Of a DNA stretch of 64,000 nucleotides, positions 36,513-49,227 are shown one piece after another. A program made the position numbers and the translations under genes. The stretch is from positions 157,483,052-157,547,051 of the forward strand of contig CM041083.1 in the NCBI GenBank assembly GCA_023079485.1, read 5' to 3'. A model generated the notes under the pieces. The model was not told where the DNA came from. It worked only from the letters and a program-made list of their open reading frames with translations, and made no database searches. Every line of letters starts with the position of its first letter. Position 1 is the first letter of the stretch. The DNA comes from Archilochus colubris (taxonomy: Eukaryota > Chordata > Aves > Apodiformes > Trochilidae).

Positions 36513-39500
36513 GGCAACTTTTTATCAATATGTCTAATTAGCTTGTCTTTGACTTTCTTGTGCATCCTCAGTTGAAACCAGCTGGGGTGTGGAAGGTCCA
36601 TATTCACAAAGCTCCAAGCTGCACTCCCATGCTCTGAAGCATTGTATTGCTCCGAAACCATTATTTATGGTACTGTTAGAGATCATTGTTCGTGCTGGCC
36701 TTCATTCATTTCATAAATGTTTGTATTAAATGCTAGAAATGACAGATGTGATTATCTTATTTGATCTCACCCATAATGTACACTGTAGGTTTCCATTAAA
36801 GTATTCCAGTTTGAATTAGACAAAAGTCTCAGGTGAAAAAACCCAATATCAATTAAAAATTGCTACAAGTGAAAAAAAATGCTATGATCAGCCTTCAGAA
36901 AAAGTTCCAGTGGTTTGGTCCGTTTTAAAAATCTTTGTATTTCTGATCTGACTTTTTTTCACCCTATGATTTTATTATGCCTTGGTTAAGGGCAGAAAAA
37001 ACTTCATTATCAGAATTCTGTTTTTCATATAGCTTCTTACTGGCTGAGGTCACAGTAAATTGGCCATTTTAGAAAATAACTTTAGCTTTGTAACTCTTTC
37101 ATTATAATAAGTGCTTTATATTCTTGTTGCTCTTTATTAGACCTTCTTAATTTCATTAAAATCCTCTTTGAGATATATGCAGGATTTCAATATCAATAGA
37201 AATACTTCAAAGTAAGTGCAAATAAAAGTCATTTAAGTTCTCCAACTACAACTTAAGATGTCTTTATACAAACAGCAGTTGTTGCCCTTGCGGTAAAGAG
37301 TGGCATTGGAAACTGACTCCCTTACTTTGATATCTAAACCTTTTTCCAGAGTTACTGCTTCAAAGGATTTTCCTGTCTTACCATATGACCTACAGTTTAT
37401 TTTTTCAAATACACTGGGTGCAGCTGTATTAGGAATATTTATGCCTTGTCTGAGTGCTTGTTATAATAGCAGTTCCACAGTCCTTTGGTTGTCTTTGGTA
37501 AAACTGCTTCTTCTGCAGCCAGTGTGCACATTTTTTGTGATAGCATCTACTCATGCAGTCTGCTTACTGTGTCTCCACTCTCTTACTTACAAAGTGTGAA
37601 ACACTATGGGCAGGTGGTAATTACCTCATATAGTTCAGAAATCTGTTCTTCCTTTACATCATTCTTCTTTTTAAAAGCTGCTTTTCTGTGGTTGAAACCT
37701 TTGCAGCCCCACTTCTAAGGAGAGCTTTGATCAGCAGAACTAGGATGACTTCCCTTGTCACAGGCAGAATAGAAGTCACCTTTTCCTCCCAGAAATGCAG
37801 CATGCTTGTGCTAGAATGAATTCAGAACTGTTCTTGTTTGTACCATGTGAATCAACACTCAGTCTGCTAAACACAACATTTTTTCTAAACAGAGCAAGAA
37901 TTTTCCTTAAATCCAAACTGAGTTCCTGTTTATCCTTCAGTCTGCTGTGCATTTCCAGATAACTCTTTGTCATTTTGATTTCATTGACACAATTTTTGTT
38001 TTCTTTTTTTCAGTGAGATTTTTTTCATTTAAATAAATAACTGGCTAGACTGGTTTTTGTTTTTGCGGGTGCAGACTGTGATCAAAATGCTAAAAACAGT
38101 ATTGGATCTGGAAATGCTGCTGTGAATCATAAAGCTTCTGTTTCTGGTTCATTTTTTAGCTGCAGCGTGCTTGTCTCATTCTGAAGTTATTGTCCTCTTG
38201 TGAAGACCAGATGTGTGGATCCTGATGTCTTTTACACTTGAATCATCTGTATTTGCAATTGCAAGTGGCACAGAAACAGCTTCTTCTGTTTGCAGGCTTA
38301 TCATTTCAAGCTTTCTTGATTTCCCTGGTCAAGACAGAGCAGCGTTGTGCCATCTGCAATCCTCTGGCTGCTTGCCAACAAGGCTTCTGGCTGCAATAAT
38401 TTCCAGCTTCACACCAAATTTGTCATGGAAATAAAAGTCCCCACTTAGCTGCCTGCCAATCTGCAGTATTAAAAGACTGTAGACAAAATCTAGAAAAAAG
38501 CTGAAGTTCTTGTCCTGAATGTGGGGCCTGTTTTGCTAGTTGTCTCACGTGAGATGGGCAGGGGCATTCCTGTTTTATGCCATCCATTTCTGATGGACAC
38601 TTGGCATGGGATGCATACTGCTTAATGGATCCTGGGGACACCTCAAACTTCCAATTTTTTCTGTATTGGCTTTAGGTGGGTTGAACATTTAACTGACTTT
38701 TCTTATGCCATTTTGCTATTTACAATTGTTTTAGAGGAATTTAAACATTGTCTGTTTATATTTCTCTCTTTATTCTTACCCCAGACCACAAACATCCACT
38801 TATCTTGGCAAATAATTCTTGATATTATGCTGAAATAAAGCCTCAATGAGGGAATTTTGCTAGTGTGATGAGGGTGTGGGGATAGGAAATTATTAAACCC
38901 ATATTCCCAGCTCTGTTCTGCCTCATCACTGGGCAGCTGATGAGAATCAGGGTATAATATGATGGAAATTTGCTATGCTGACTGTAATAAGCACCTCGCC
39001 AGGACCATGCATGCCATCAAAGTAACAGAAATAATAATAAACTAATAAGTGGGGATAAGAGCTCTTTTTTTTTTATTGCTTTCATGTAGTGACCTATGAA
39101 CTTTCAGCTGCTTCCCTGTCCTTGCCATCATCCTTGTAATATGCTTCCAGATCTCTTCTAGCAGGAAGTTTCACACTGAAGAGCACTTCCCACTTTCAAA
39201 CACAATCAATTCAAGCATTATTACTAAATAAACCAGGAAAGTAACAACATGAGGTTAGGTACTAAGCTAGACAGATTCTCCCATGGCTATCTGCCTTGGT
39301 GGAGCCGACATTAACTCTGTGTTGACTTTACTAATTAATCCAGCTCCAGCAAAAAATCTGTATGGAAACTGCCATGGGAACTATGGCATTAGCCACATTT
39401 TCCTGCTTTTCATACAGTTATGGTCTACAGCTGCTATCTACAATGCTTGTAGGAAAATACTGCTTTGTAAAAGGATCTGCAGCCCAGATGCTCCAGTGCT

Positions 39501-42500
39501 TGAGTTGCAAGACTCTGTTCCATCCAGGGAGTTCTAAATAAGCGTCTATTCCTCTGTTTGCCAAAATTTAGTTGTAAATGCAAGGTGTAAAAAAAAAAAA
39601 CAGCAAATGAATACAGGCAACTTGGTCAATTCACTTCATCAGGAGGCTATTTCACCCACACAGGTGGTTGCAGTCTTGGATCATGCAAGTGTAGGGAAAA
39701 TTGTCATCAACCCTTTTCCCCGTGTGGTGGAACTTTTTTGCAGGGACCATCTTCTGTTTCACTGTCTCCACAGCCTGACAGTTGCCCTGGGTGGGAAAGG
39801 CTTTTGTTCATCTTAATACAAACCCTCAGATGGAAAAAAAATAAATAATTTCTTACAGATGTGCAAAGCAGATTCCACCAAAGTTAGTTTGTAGCATCGC
39901 TTCCAAAGGGGATTCATCCATTCAGTCAAGTGGACTAAAGTGCCAACTGGACAGATTTCTCCACATAATTTTTTGGACTAGATTGTTTGTTTGGCTTTAC
40001 CTGGCAAGATTGCTTCTTTATTTAGATGATTTTTTTTTTTAGTACAGTGTTTGCATAGTGATCTAAAGGAACCAATGTAGTTAATCTGTTTTCTTTATTT
40101 CTTCTGCATGTAATAATGAAAATTAATAATAATAGCTATATCTTCCTTGAATGAATTAAAAAATGTACATAAAACAGACAAGGAATGGCAAGAAAATTAT
40201 CACTACTCCCATATCACTGATAAAGACAAGCATATCACTGCTGTTTATCTGAAGTCTTTTAAACCTTTCATCCACTCACAAAATACTGAGAGGTTTGCTT
40301 GTTATGAGGAGTATCAAACATCCAATTCTGATAATATCTGGAACCACTGGTAATAGCCATTGTCCACAGTAGATATTGAACACAAGCTTTTAACCCCCTA
40401 AACCTTTCCTAATAGATGCTGCTAGTGTGGGCCCTCATAGTCCTCATACAGTAGTAATATTCATCATAATTTACCCATTCTCTTAGCAACAGTGAAAGGA
40501 AAAAATCCTCACCTCAATCCTCAGTTACCTTAGCAGTCACTTAAATTTACAGATTAAACACTGCAAAATCATCTTTTTTTTTCAGCCAGATGGTGTTAGG
40601 GAAAGGAAAGAAACGTGAGAATCTCTCATTTTCAAAAGTCTGCTGTCCATTTTCTTAATGTTACTGAATGAATGTTTGAGCTTATTATACTAATAGAAGC
40701 CTGCCAAGCCTCTGGATTTATTACTCTCAATCAGTGGAGTCATTGTCATTATTAGACCAGTTGCTAGTCAATACTAAAAAGCATTCATTAGCTGCAAATG
40801 ACAGAAATGGTAGTACTCTATAGATTTTTTTTTATTGTAGTCCAGAATGTATGCTTCCTTTTCAAGGGAATAATGAGAGAAGAATTAAATGAGAGGTCAG
40901 TAAGGATTTTACCAATGTGTGGAGCACTGTAGTAGAAATTTTTATGCTATTGCAGAGCAATATTTTTTTCATTGTCTTCATTTTTTGTTATGCATAAGGG
41001 TTTGAAAACAACAGGAGTATTAGTAATGTCTGAGGGTAACTGGTGAGTATTCCTTTAATGGTATCCCGTGCACTGTAACTTGAAATGAGCTCACTTTGAT
41101 GAAAATGTGAGGATTAATTTGCTTTCTGTACTTCTTTTTTTGCTCTTGGAAGATCTGTTTTATTTGGGGTCCAAGATCTGTGAGCTGCTTCATAGTTTTG
41201 ATGTGCCTCAGGCTTGGCCCCTTTCTCAGCTGTGGATATTTGTTCTGGGTTTTTTGTGTTATGAATTTTAAGTCCTGCACCATATTTCTCCAAGGTGTTT
41301 GGGTTAGCTCTTCCCCTTTTGTAGCCCCTGAATGGGCACTGGGCACCTAAATCCTTTAGGTTTCTTTGAAAACCTCAGCTGCAGTTCCTCCTAAGAGGCA
41401 TCACAAAGAAGACAGACCAAAGGAACTGAAACCTCATAGTTCTTTTGTTTTTGATGGGAGCTGCAGAGTAATAAGCCTCTATGAAAATCTTTCTGCTCAT
41501 TTTTGGCTTCTAACAAGGAGACAAGTTCTTCGGGAATGCCGGCCAACAGCTATTACATAAAGATGATGTCTGAGGATGACAGGTACTTTGACAGTGCACA
41601 ATAGTTAAATAAAAATTGCTGAATTCATGTTATATTTGGAGGTAACTACATTCAAACTGCTTTTCACCATTTAAAGAGAGATGTTCCATTTTTCTACTCA
41701 GCAGCCTGACTGCTCTCCCTTTCTTTTTAGACTCACATCAAACCCATGAAATGTTCAGATGAACATTTCTTCCAGTACAATATTAACATTATGACACTAA
41801 CCAAAATAATTACAGTTCTAGAACATTATTCTCTTTTTAAGCAGTCTGAATCTCTGAGAGAGGAGCCTGCTTAAATTGGATCTTCAAAGAGAAATGCATT
41901 GCCACCAAAATAACAGTTAATATTAAAACCAAACCAAAACAAAACCACAGAACAACAGCGTAAAGGGATCTGAGCTGATTAGTGAAACATTGAGTTTTAA
42001 AGACCTAGGCAATTTCCAGAGATCTTATAATTAACAAAGGAAACATTTGGAACGCATTATATTTTCTGATTGTTAAAACTGTCATAAAATTCTATTAGCA
42101 ACTTTTAAAAGAAAAACATTAGAGAAATATTGTCTCCTTGGAATTTTTCTTCCCTTGTCTTGATTAGCATGGCATTAACTCCTCTTCTGATAAAAGGCTC
42201 TGCCTTGCTAGTTTATGCCTGACAAGCAAGGACACTGTCCTTAAAATCTCTGATTGTGCAGCTACTTAACCCTAAGTACCTGAGCTATAGAATTTTTTCC
42301 CTTATAACTTGGAGACTAATCCATTGAGTGTCTCGTCATTTAAGCAGTTTTTACTTATGCAGAAAATACTATTGACTTCAGTGAGTATAGATGCAGATCA
42401 ATCCTTAAAACAAATCTTGGATTAAGAAACAGTAATTATAAAATATGGATATATGGTCAACTGATTCTAACTGCATAAAACAAAAGGAAAACATGAAGGT

Positions 42501-44092
42501 AAAATGTGTAGAAGTCTTATTCAGCAAAAGCTCCTGTTTAAATAATTAAAGCAGATTGTGCCCAATGTATAAATTTCTCCGTAAGACCCTTTTTTCCGTG
42601 GAGAGTTGAAGTTTTGTTGAATCTTCTATTTCTAACTCAAGTCAATTTGTAGGAGGTGGTGTGTAAAAGCACTTTAGTAGGGAAAAGCAGCAATCTCAAT
42701 GCATCAAAGTTAGGTGGTAGCGGGGTTACCACTCCGTGAAAATCACATAAACATTCCCCATATGAAATATTATTCATCAGGGCAAAACCCTCCAAGGGTT
42801 TCAGAGATGACAATGGTGTCATGAAACCTTTTTTTGAAAAAGGAAAAATGTATTCTACTGCTAAGATTGGTTCTGTCGCCATGTAGCAGGCAGTGTGACG
42901 AGGCAAGGAATGAACATAATTGAGAAGAGAATTAGCAAATCTTAAATATCTGCTGCTGCAATATCATTACCCATAAACTTGCCCTTTTTCCACCCTCTTT
43001 TCCCCAAGGACTGACATCCCATAACTGCAGTGAAAAAGAATGCATTCTTTCAAACAGCTAAATCAACAAGGTCTCACATGAGTAGTGTTGAGTGGTGTGG
43101 TTGACTGATTTCATGAAAAACTAATCAAGTATTCATCATTGAGATCAAACACTTCCCAAGTAATTACTATCAAAACCAATCTGATAAGACCTGAAGAAGT
43201 GGCACTGCTGATCTAATCAGAAGTAGAACAGAAATAGTTCTCTCAGTTTTTTTTTAATGTTCGGGTATGAAAGGACAAGTATTTAATTGTATTTTATAAT
43301 TAAGAAAAAGAAAGCTGACATATTGTAATCAGTTATTTCAAATCAATCATTGCAATTTTTGTTTTGCTGGTTATTTATAAGAAAATGTATTAACAAATTG
43401 ACTTTTTCATGCACGGATAATTTACTACCTGGAACAGGTACCTTAGAAACAAAAGACACAATGTAACACTATTTGTGTTAAAAAAAAGAAAGGTTATGAG
43501 ACTGCAGAGACTGACAGAACTGTTAAGTAAATATTTGTAATTTTTTTTGTTAATAATGATTTCTTTTTATATCAGAGTTAAAATGTAAGGTATTTCTTAA
43601 AACCAGAATGGTCCTTTCAGTCTCAGTAGTCTATTTTTGATGTTTTTTAATTGATTAGAGTACTTGAGGATAATTTAGAAAATGTAGAATTTTAAAATCT
43701 TTTTACATATGTGCAAAGCTGCCAAAATAGAAATTGTTATACCCTGGTCTGTTCTTGGGACTTTATTTGTCTGGTCATTGTTTTCAGGCAAGAGCCAAAA
43801 TGCCATGGTACATCATACTTTCATTACTCTGTTTTTTTTCTAATATAGAGTTTCAAACTCACTATATTGGAAAAAAAACCAACTCATCCTAATAGTCCAT
43901 TTTGCTTCATAATGCCAGGCTAGAATCCCTATGCCTCTTGCATAAATCTTAATTGGCCTTAATTTTAATGGCTTTCTTTGTTTTAGTCTTAATGTTATTT
44001 GATTTTTCTTCCTAGATTACTGCATAATAACTGTGTAACAGAAATGCTTAGAAGAGTGGCCCTTCAGATTCTGATTTATTGTGTAAGAAACT
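36513..44092. other. non-coding stretch; possible decayed coding block on minus
   Basis: No intact gene. The minus strand from about 38900 down to 37262 gives a run of open pieces of 30 to 75 codons in changing frames, described as a finding. An A12 run sits at about 39590-39601. At 41020-41346 (minus) and 41366-41560 (+) there are moderate open frames in a slightly more GC-rich patch, without splice support or a recognised domain. Confidence 0.5.
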
Positions 44093-44665
44093 TAACAGCT
44101 CGACTTGTATCAGAAATATTGTGTTGAGCAGGACCAGGCAAGTGATTGTCCTCCTGTGATTGACACTCATGAGGCTGCACCTTGAATCCCACATTTAATT
44201 TTGGACCCTTTACTACCAGAAGGACGTTGAGGTACTGGAGTGTGTCCACAGCAGGGCAAGGAAGCTGGTGAAGGGTCTAGTGAACAAGTCAGAAGGAGTG
44301 GCTGAGGGAACCGGGGTTGTTTAGCCTGGAGAAAAGAAGGCTGGGGGGAGAGCTTATTGGTCTCTACAACTCCCTGAAAAGAGATTGTAGTGAGTGTGTT
44401 GGTCTTTTCTCCCAAGTAAGAAGTGATAGAACTAAGGAAACAGGCTCAAGTTGTGCCAGGGGAGTTTTGGATTGGATATTAAGAAAAATTCCTTCACTAC
44501 AAGGGCTGCCAGGCACTGACAGGCTGCCCAGGGAAGTGGTGGAGTCACCATCTTTGGTGGTGGTGGGAGACATGGTTTAGTGGTGTACTTGGCAGTCCTA
44601 GGTTGAAGGTTGGACTCAATGACTTTAAAGGTCTTTTGCAACCTAAATGTTTCTGTGATCTTTTT
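44093..44665 (+). mobile_element. CR1 LINE, 3' part with end of ORF2
   Basis: A 573 bp + strand CR1, one of the longer copies here. It begins in the reverse-transcriptase C-terminal region (GAGCAGGACCAGGCAAGTGATTG, CTCATGAGGCTGCACCTTGAATCC). It runs through GTTTAGCCTGGAGAAAAGAAGG, TCTCTACAACTCCCTGAAA and CTGCCCAGGGAAGTGGTGGAGTCACC, and ends GGTCTTTTGCAACCTAAATGTTTCTGTGATC. Stops and shifts interrupt the coding part, so it is a dead copy. Open frames on either strand across it are explained by CR1. Confidence 0.95.
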
Positions 44666-46902
44666 AAAATGCTGAGTTTCCACTGGAGTTCTTTTTTCCC
44701 TTAATTGTTGAAATACTTCTGTTGTATTTTTAATTTTTTTTTTAATTTTTTTTTTGCAAGCAAGGAATGTTACATGACTACAATCCTAAATAAGTACATA
44801 GTATAAGTATGACCACATGACCATATGGTCAGATGAGCTATGGTTTTGTTACATATAGACCAAATTATGTCAGATTTCACTTGCATGAAGGCTGTATTGA
44901 ACAGTAGCAGGTCCACTGCTCTCAGCCATCTTTGAAGTGTTATGATGTCCCATGACCACATTTTTAGAAAGGTCAGAATATCTTAGGACCTAGGGTGATT
45001 ACTGTTACTCAAGATCTGCATTGCTAAGTTTATAAAATTTAGGTGTTTTAATCATGAAAAGACACTCACCCAACATGCTGTATTATCCAGAATAGGATGG
45101 GTCAGAGATGTGGTGACACCAATGAGCTCTAAGGTATCACTTCACCTTGGCTCAAAGGTCATTTGAAACATCTTTGTGGCCATTCAGATGACAAATGAGA
45201 ATTCAATGGTTACCACTCCCTTTTTGTGCACTGATATGGGGTTGATTTTAATTTTAGCAACAGAAAGAGTCCCAAAAGATCATTTCTTTAGTCTGAACAC
45301 CTTGATTTCTCTAAAAGTAGTTGTAAACTTTCAGTCAAGCTCTGAGTGAGAAGCTGCACTGTACAGTTCAACAAAGTCTTTTTGAGAAGAATCTATGACA
45401 AGAAGTCTATATAGGCAGAATCAGAAAGATCTTTGATAGTATGAAGCCAGAAAATGGATCTTCAGCTTTACATATTTGTGATCCTCTGGCATTCCTAAGA
45501 GCACACTCAAGAGGCTTCTTCCAGGTCTACCAATATTATCTTTTTGTCCTTCCACAGTCAGAGCAAACACCAGTTTGCAATATTCAGGCAAGAAAGGACA
45601 ATCCTCTCCATATCTGAGCAAGATTATATCTAAGATGAAGTAATTACAAAGGAGACTTGGACTGAGCAGCATGTTGTGTATGACATTGTGTAAAGGCTGC
45701 AACTGCATGAAGGCCACAAGTTGAGGAAGATATCCAGGGATTTGCACAGGTTGTGCACATTGACAGATGCTACTCTGCCCCTATTCAGAGGTTTCTGACT
45801 GCAGGAGGGAGATCAGTCCATTATTTTCTTTATCTCAACAAAGAAATCTCTCTATACCTGTGAAAAATATTGGGCAAATTCCCAGAACCTGCTCAAAGCC
45901 ATGGAGCCTTATGGCAAAAATCCTGTAGCGTTCAACAGAAGTAGTCCTTGTAAAGAAAAAAGAGGGTGCAGCCCTTCTGGCTGCTTCACATCAGATTCCT
46001 GTCAATTTTATCTAATGTCTTCAGCCACAGCAAGAGAGCTAGATGAGCTCTGGCAGAAAAGTCTCTGCAGTAAATTCCCCCTGCCAAGCACTGTCCCTGT
46101 GAAACTTGACAAGTCTGCCAGTATCCCTCGACTGCTCCTCTGCTGAGGACAGAGAAGCTATTTTTGTCTTCTACTTTTTCTTACTATGATTGCTTAGATA
46201 TCCTTTTTTGAGAGCACAAGGTGCTTTTGCTTTGTGTTCGTGTGCTCAGATTAGTATCAGCACTTTCAGGAGAGCTTGAAGGTAGATGTCTGAACTGAAC
46301 AAGTCTCCAGATTACCCTGACTCCATCTAGTGCCACTGGAGATCCTTAAAGGAGTCCTAGATACCCTGTTGGTCTGGCAGCTGTTAATTAGGACCCACAA
46401 GAGATCCTTACCCTTCTTTAGCACCAGCTGGAGATCAGGTGAGATGCTCTATGGTCTTTAAAATTACTCTAGTTACCTGTGTGGGAACAACTGCATCTCA
46501 TTTCAGATCATTACTGACTACAGTGGAGTGCAATGTGGTTTATGCACTGAGAGCTACACAAAGGCATGAATTTGGATGCCTGAATCTTGACCCAAATCTC
46601 ACTGTTGATCTATCTTCAACAGCCTGGGGTTGATGTGGAATTGTGGAAGATTAAAGCATGGAGCTACTATCTTCATGCAGAAATCCTGGACATCACTGGA
46701 CAGTCTCAAAAGTCCTATGATTATTAAGTCTGGAAAATGGAGTATATATTTTTTGTGACTTGGAATGTCAGCCATGGCATGCTGGGGAGTCCATTCCTTC
46801 AAGTGCTAGAAGATTTATTAGCCAAGATTCATTGTCAAATTTTGTTACTGTACATTTAGACTATATGCATAATGGAAATCGCTGTCTATCTAAAATTGCA
46901 GA
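44666..46902. other. non-coding stretch between two CR1 copies
   Basis: Two T-rich runs at about 44727-44756, and a 14 bp perfect palindrome TGACCATATGGTCA at 44818-44831. The 108-codon minus frame at 45421-45747 reads smoothly but has no splice edges and no recognised domain. The sequence 45080-46640 is less AT-rich than average and could be an old, unclassified repeat. Confidence 0.5.
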
Positions 46903-47345
46903 GAATCACACAGAATTATTAAGGCTAGAAAAGACCTCTGAGATCAAGTTCAGCCTTTGATCTAACATCACCACATTGTCTAGGCCATGGCACTAAGTGC
47001 CACATTCAGCCCCTGCTTAAACACCTCCAGGGACCTTGACTCCATCATTTCCCTGGGCAGTCCATTTGAATGCCTGATCACCCTCTCTATGAGGAAGTGC
47101 TTCCTTATATCCAGTCTAAACCTCCTCTGGGGCAGCTTCAGGCCATACCCTCTCTTCATGTCACTCATTGCCTGGGAGAAGAGCCCGACCCCCACCTGAC
47201 TACAGCCTCCCTTCAGGTAGTTGTAGAGAGTGGTGAGGTCCCCCTGAGTCTCCTCCACATTGAACAACCCCAGGTCCCTCAGCCCCTCCTTGTAAGCCTT
47301 TTCCCCTGGTCCCTTCACAAGCCTCATTGCTCTCCTTTTAAAGTA
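46903..47345 (-). mobile_element. CR1 LINE, 3' part, minus strand
   Basis: A CR1 in reverse orientation: it opens with AGAATCACACAGAATTATTAAGG (reverse of the tail) and continues AAGACCTCTGAGATCAAG, CTTAAACACCTCCAGGGACCTTGACTCC, TTCCCTGGGCAGTCCATTTG and ACCCCAGGTCCCTCAGCC. On the minus strand it still encodes most of the ORF2 C-terminus (LRDLGLFNVEE ... LYNYLKGG ... FSQAMSD), open for 115 codons at 46980-47327. Typical CR1 copies give SLGLFSLEKRRL at this place; here the sequence is changed. It is 5'-truncated just before this point and not functional. Confidence 0.95.
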
Positions 47346-48003
47346 ATTTTCATTTTTTAAGTGGGACTTTTAGAGTAACCACATTATTTCCTATAAATTA
47401 TCTGTGGAGTCAGATGTCTTTAGGACACATACTTGTAAAAGAAAAGTTTAATGATAACCTGGTTTAACATAGTTCTTATCAACAACTGAAGACAAAAACA
47501 TGGACAGATGTATTTTCTTTACAGATTAAAAGATTATTTCCTGAATTATACTAATTCAGAAATTTGCTGGAAGTTTGTGGATAAAATAAATGCTAATTTT
47601 AGTCTTATGTCGTAAGGGTATTTTTGAGCAAATATCTGTGTAAAGTCATTAAAATATCTGGATACAAAGAGAACTCACATGCATTCCCTTTGCCCTTACT
47701 CACAAACATGTGAACTAACCCTCCTCAGTGCTTTAAATCAGACTTCTTAAACATGGTACAGGTTCTGCTGAACATGGACATTCTAGACCCTACTATTGTC
47801 CTAAATGCTGCTTTTGACCTCCTTAAGCAATTGTTTAATCCCTGTGCCCCATCTAGTTATGATACAGTACATACACTTTCTTAACATAGCCTCCAAATCA
47901 CAACTTTTCTTTGCAGTCAGGCCACATTACTGAGAATTACATAAGAATGAGGTTGTTCTTTTGAACGAAGAAGAACTACAAAGAGAGGTGCAGCAAATGA
48001 TGC

Positions 48004-48025
48004 AAAAAAAAAAAAAAAAAAAAAA
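48004..48025 (+). repeat. poly(A) run, 22 bases
   Basis: Uninterrupted A22. There is no polyadenylation signal just upstream and no recognisable cDNA-like sequence before it, so it is treated as a simple homopolymer and not as a retrocopy tail. Confidence 0.9.
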
Positions 48026-48690
48026 GATTTAAGAAAGTGTTGCACTGCAAAAGGTTTGGGATTGGGAAGGCAGGCTCTAGAAGAAAATCACAAAAGAGGT
48101 GAAAAAGAAGCAAAAGAACAGAAATGTAACAACACTCCCTAAAGGAGGTAAATTAGAAAAAAAAATTTTAGAGGAAATGTAAAGAGAAGCAGTGAAGATT
48201 CACAACTGCAAAGGACAGAGAAGATGCAGAAGGGATCAAAAAATTCCTCTGAGAGGAGTGTCAGTAGAGAGAAGGAAGAAGGAAAAAATACGTTTATATG
48301 AAACACTGCTCCTTATTTGAGTAAATAGAGCTGATTACTGCTTTTTATGCACAAAAACTTCTTTTGTCAGCATTCTGGGCATGATTTTTTTAATTTTTCT
48401 CCTAAAAACATGAGATTTGATTGAAAGACATATGTAAATGGCATAGACATTTCTCATATAATGTTGTCTGGCATTATAAATATGTGTCTGTCTTAAAATA
48501 AAGTTTCCAAAACAACTATAATTTAACTTTCTAATAAAATCAAATAACTATCTGAAAATTGCAGTTAAAAACCTCAATAGAAGTGGCAGTAAGAAGCAGT
48601 ACAGTAATTTTAGCTGACATAGGTTTACTGGGAACTCAGTTAAATGGAAACAACTTTCACAGGGTTAATGTTTTAGTGTTTTTGGTTTTT

Positions 48691-48773
48691 TTTTTAATCT
48701 TTACCTTCCAAAAGGGTTGGGCTATGCAGCCTGCTACTCCCTAGCCCACAGAGACAGTGGTCATAAAATGCCT
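48691..48773 (+). repeat. unidentified 83 bp repeat, copy 1
   Basis: Reads TTTTTAATCTTTACCTTCCA, then GGGCTATGCAGCCTGCTACT, then CCCTAGCCCACAGAGACAGTGG. A near copy lies about 453 bases downstream in the same orientation, with roughly nine differences by eye. The flanks do not match, so the repeat is limited to this unit. The family is not recognised. Confidence 0.8.
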
Positions 48774-49143
48774 ACCATCCCATATATTTTCTAATACATT
48801 ACAGAAGAAATTGTTGTTCACCTTCTTTCTTGGTAGGGAGGAAGTATCTACAAGGGGGAAGACTGCATCTAATGGACTACCAATTCTCTCTAAAATATAA
48901 ATAGAACAGAGGGATAGCAAGTGGATATATAGACAGACTTGGCACAGTCACATGACTCCAGGACATTAATCCTTCTGCACCTTTTTGAGATCACAGCTCA
49001 GTTAACCTAACACTAATTTTTCTTTTTTATTAAGAGTATATCACAAGAAATTGTTCTTTCAGGTATAACTGAGGTAATCTTTTAGTAAAACATTTTTCCT
49101 TGAGATATATAAAGCTTGAAGACTTGAAGATTTATTTATTTAT

Positions 49144-49227
49144 TTTTTAATCTTTACCTTCTAAAAGGTGTGGGTTATGCAGCCTACTACTCCCTAACCC
49201 ACAGAAACAGTGGCCTTAAAACGGCCT
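49144..49227 (+). repeat. unidentified 83 bp repeat, copy 2
   Basis: Reads TTTTTAATCTTTACCTTCTA, then GGGTTATGCAGCCTACTACT, then CCCTAACCCACAGAAACAGTGG. It has the same orientation as copy 1. Most differences are transitions (C/T or G/A), which fits two old copies drifting apart and not a recent duplication. Confidence 0.8.

Noticed and set aside
41020..41560. Back-to-back open frames on both strands
   Set aside because: Both are near chance length, lack splice edges and match no domain I know.
45421..45747. 108-codon minus-strand open frame
   Set aside because: Reads smoothly but has no splice signals at its edges, no homologue that I recognise, and lies in possibly repetitive DNA.
48004..48025. 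Poly(A) run as a sign of a processed pseudogene
   Set aside because: No spliced-cDNA-like sequence, polyadenylation signal or target duplication is visible around it; birds have few processed pseudogenes because CR1 does not mobilise poly(A) RNAs efficiently.
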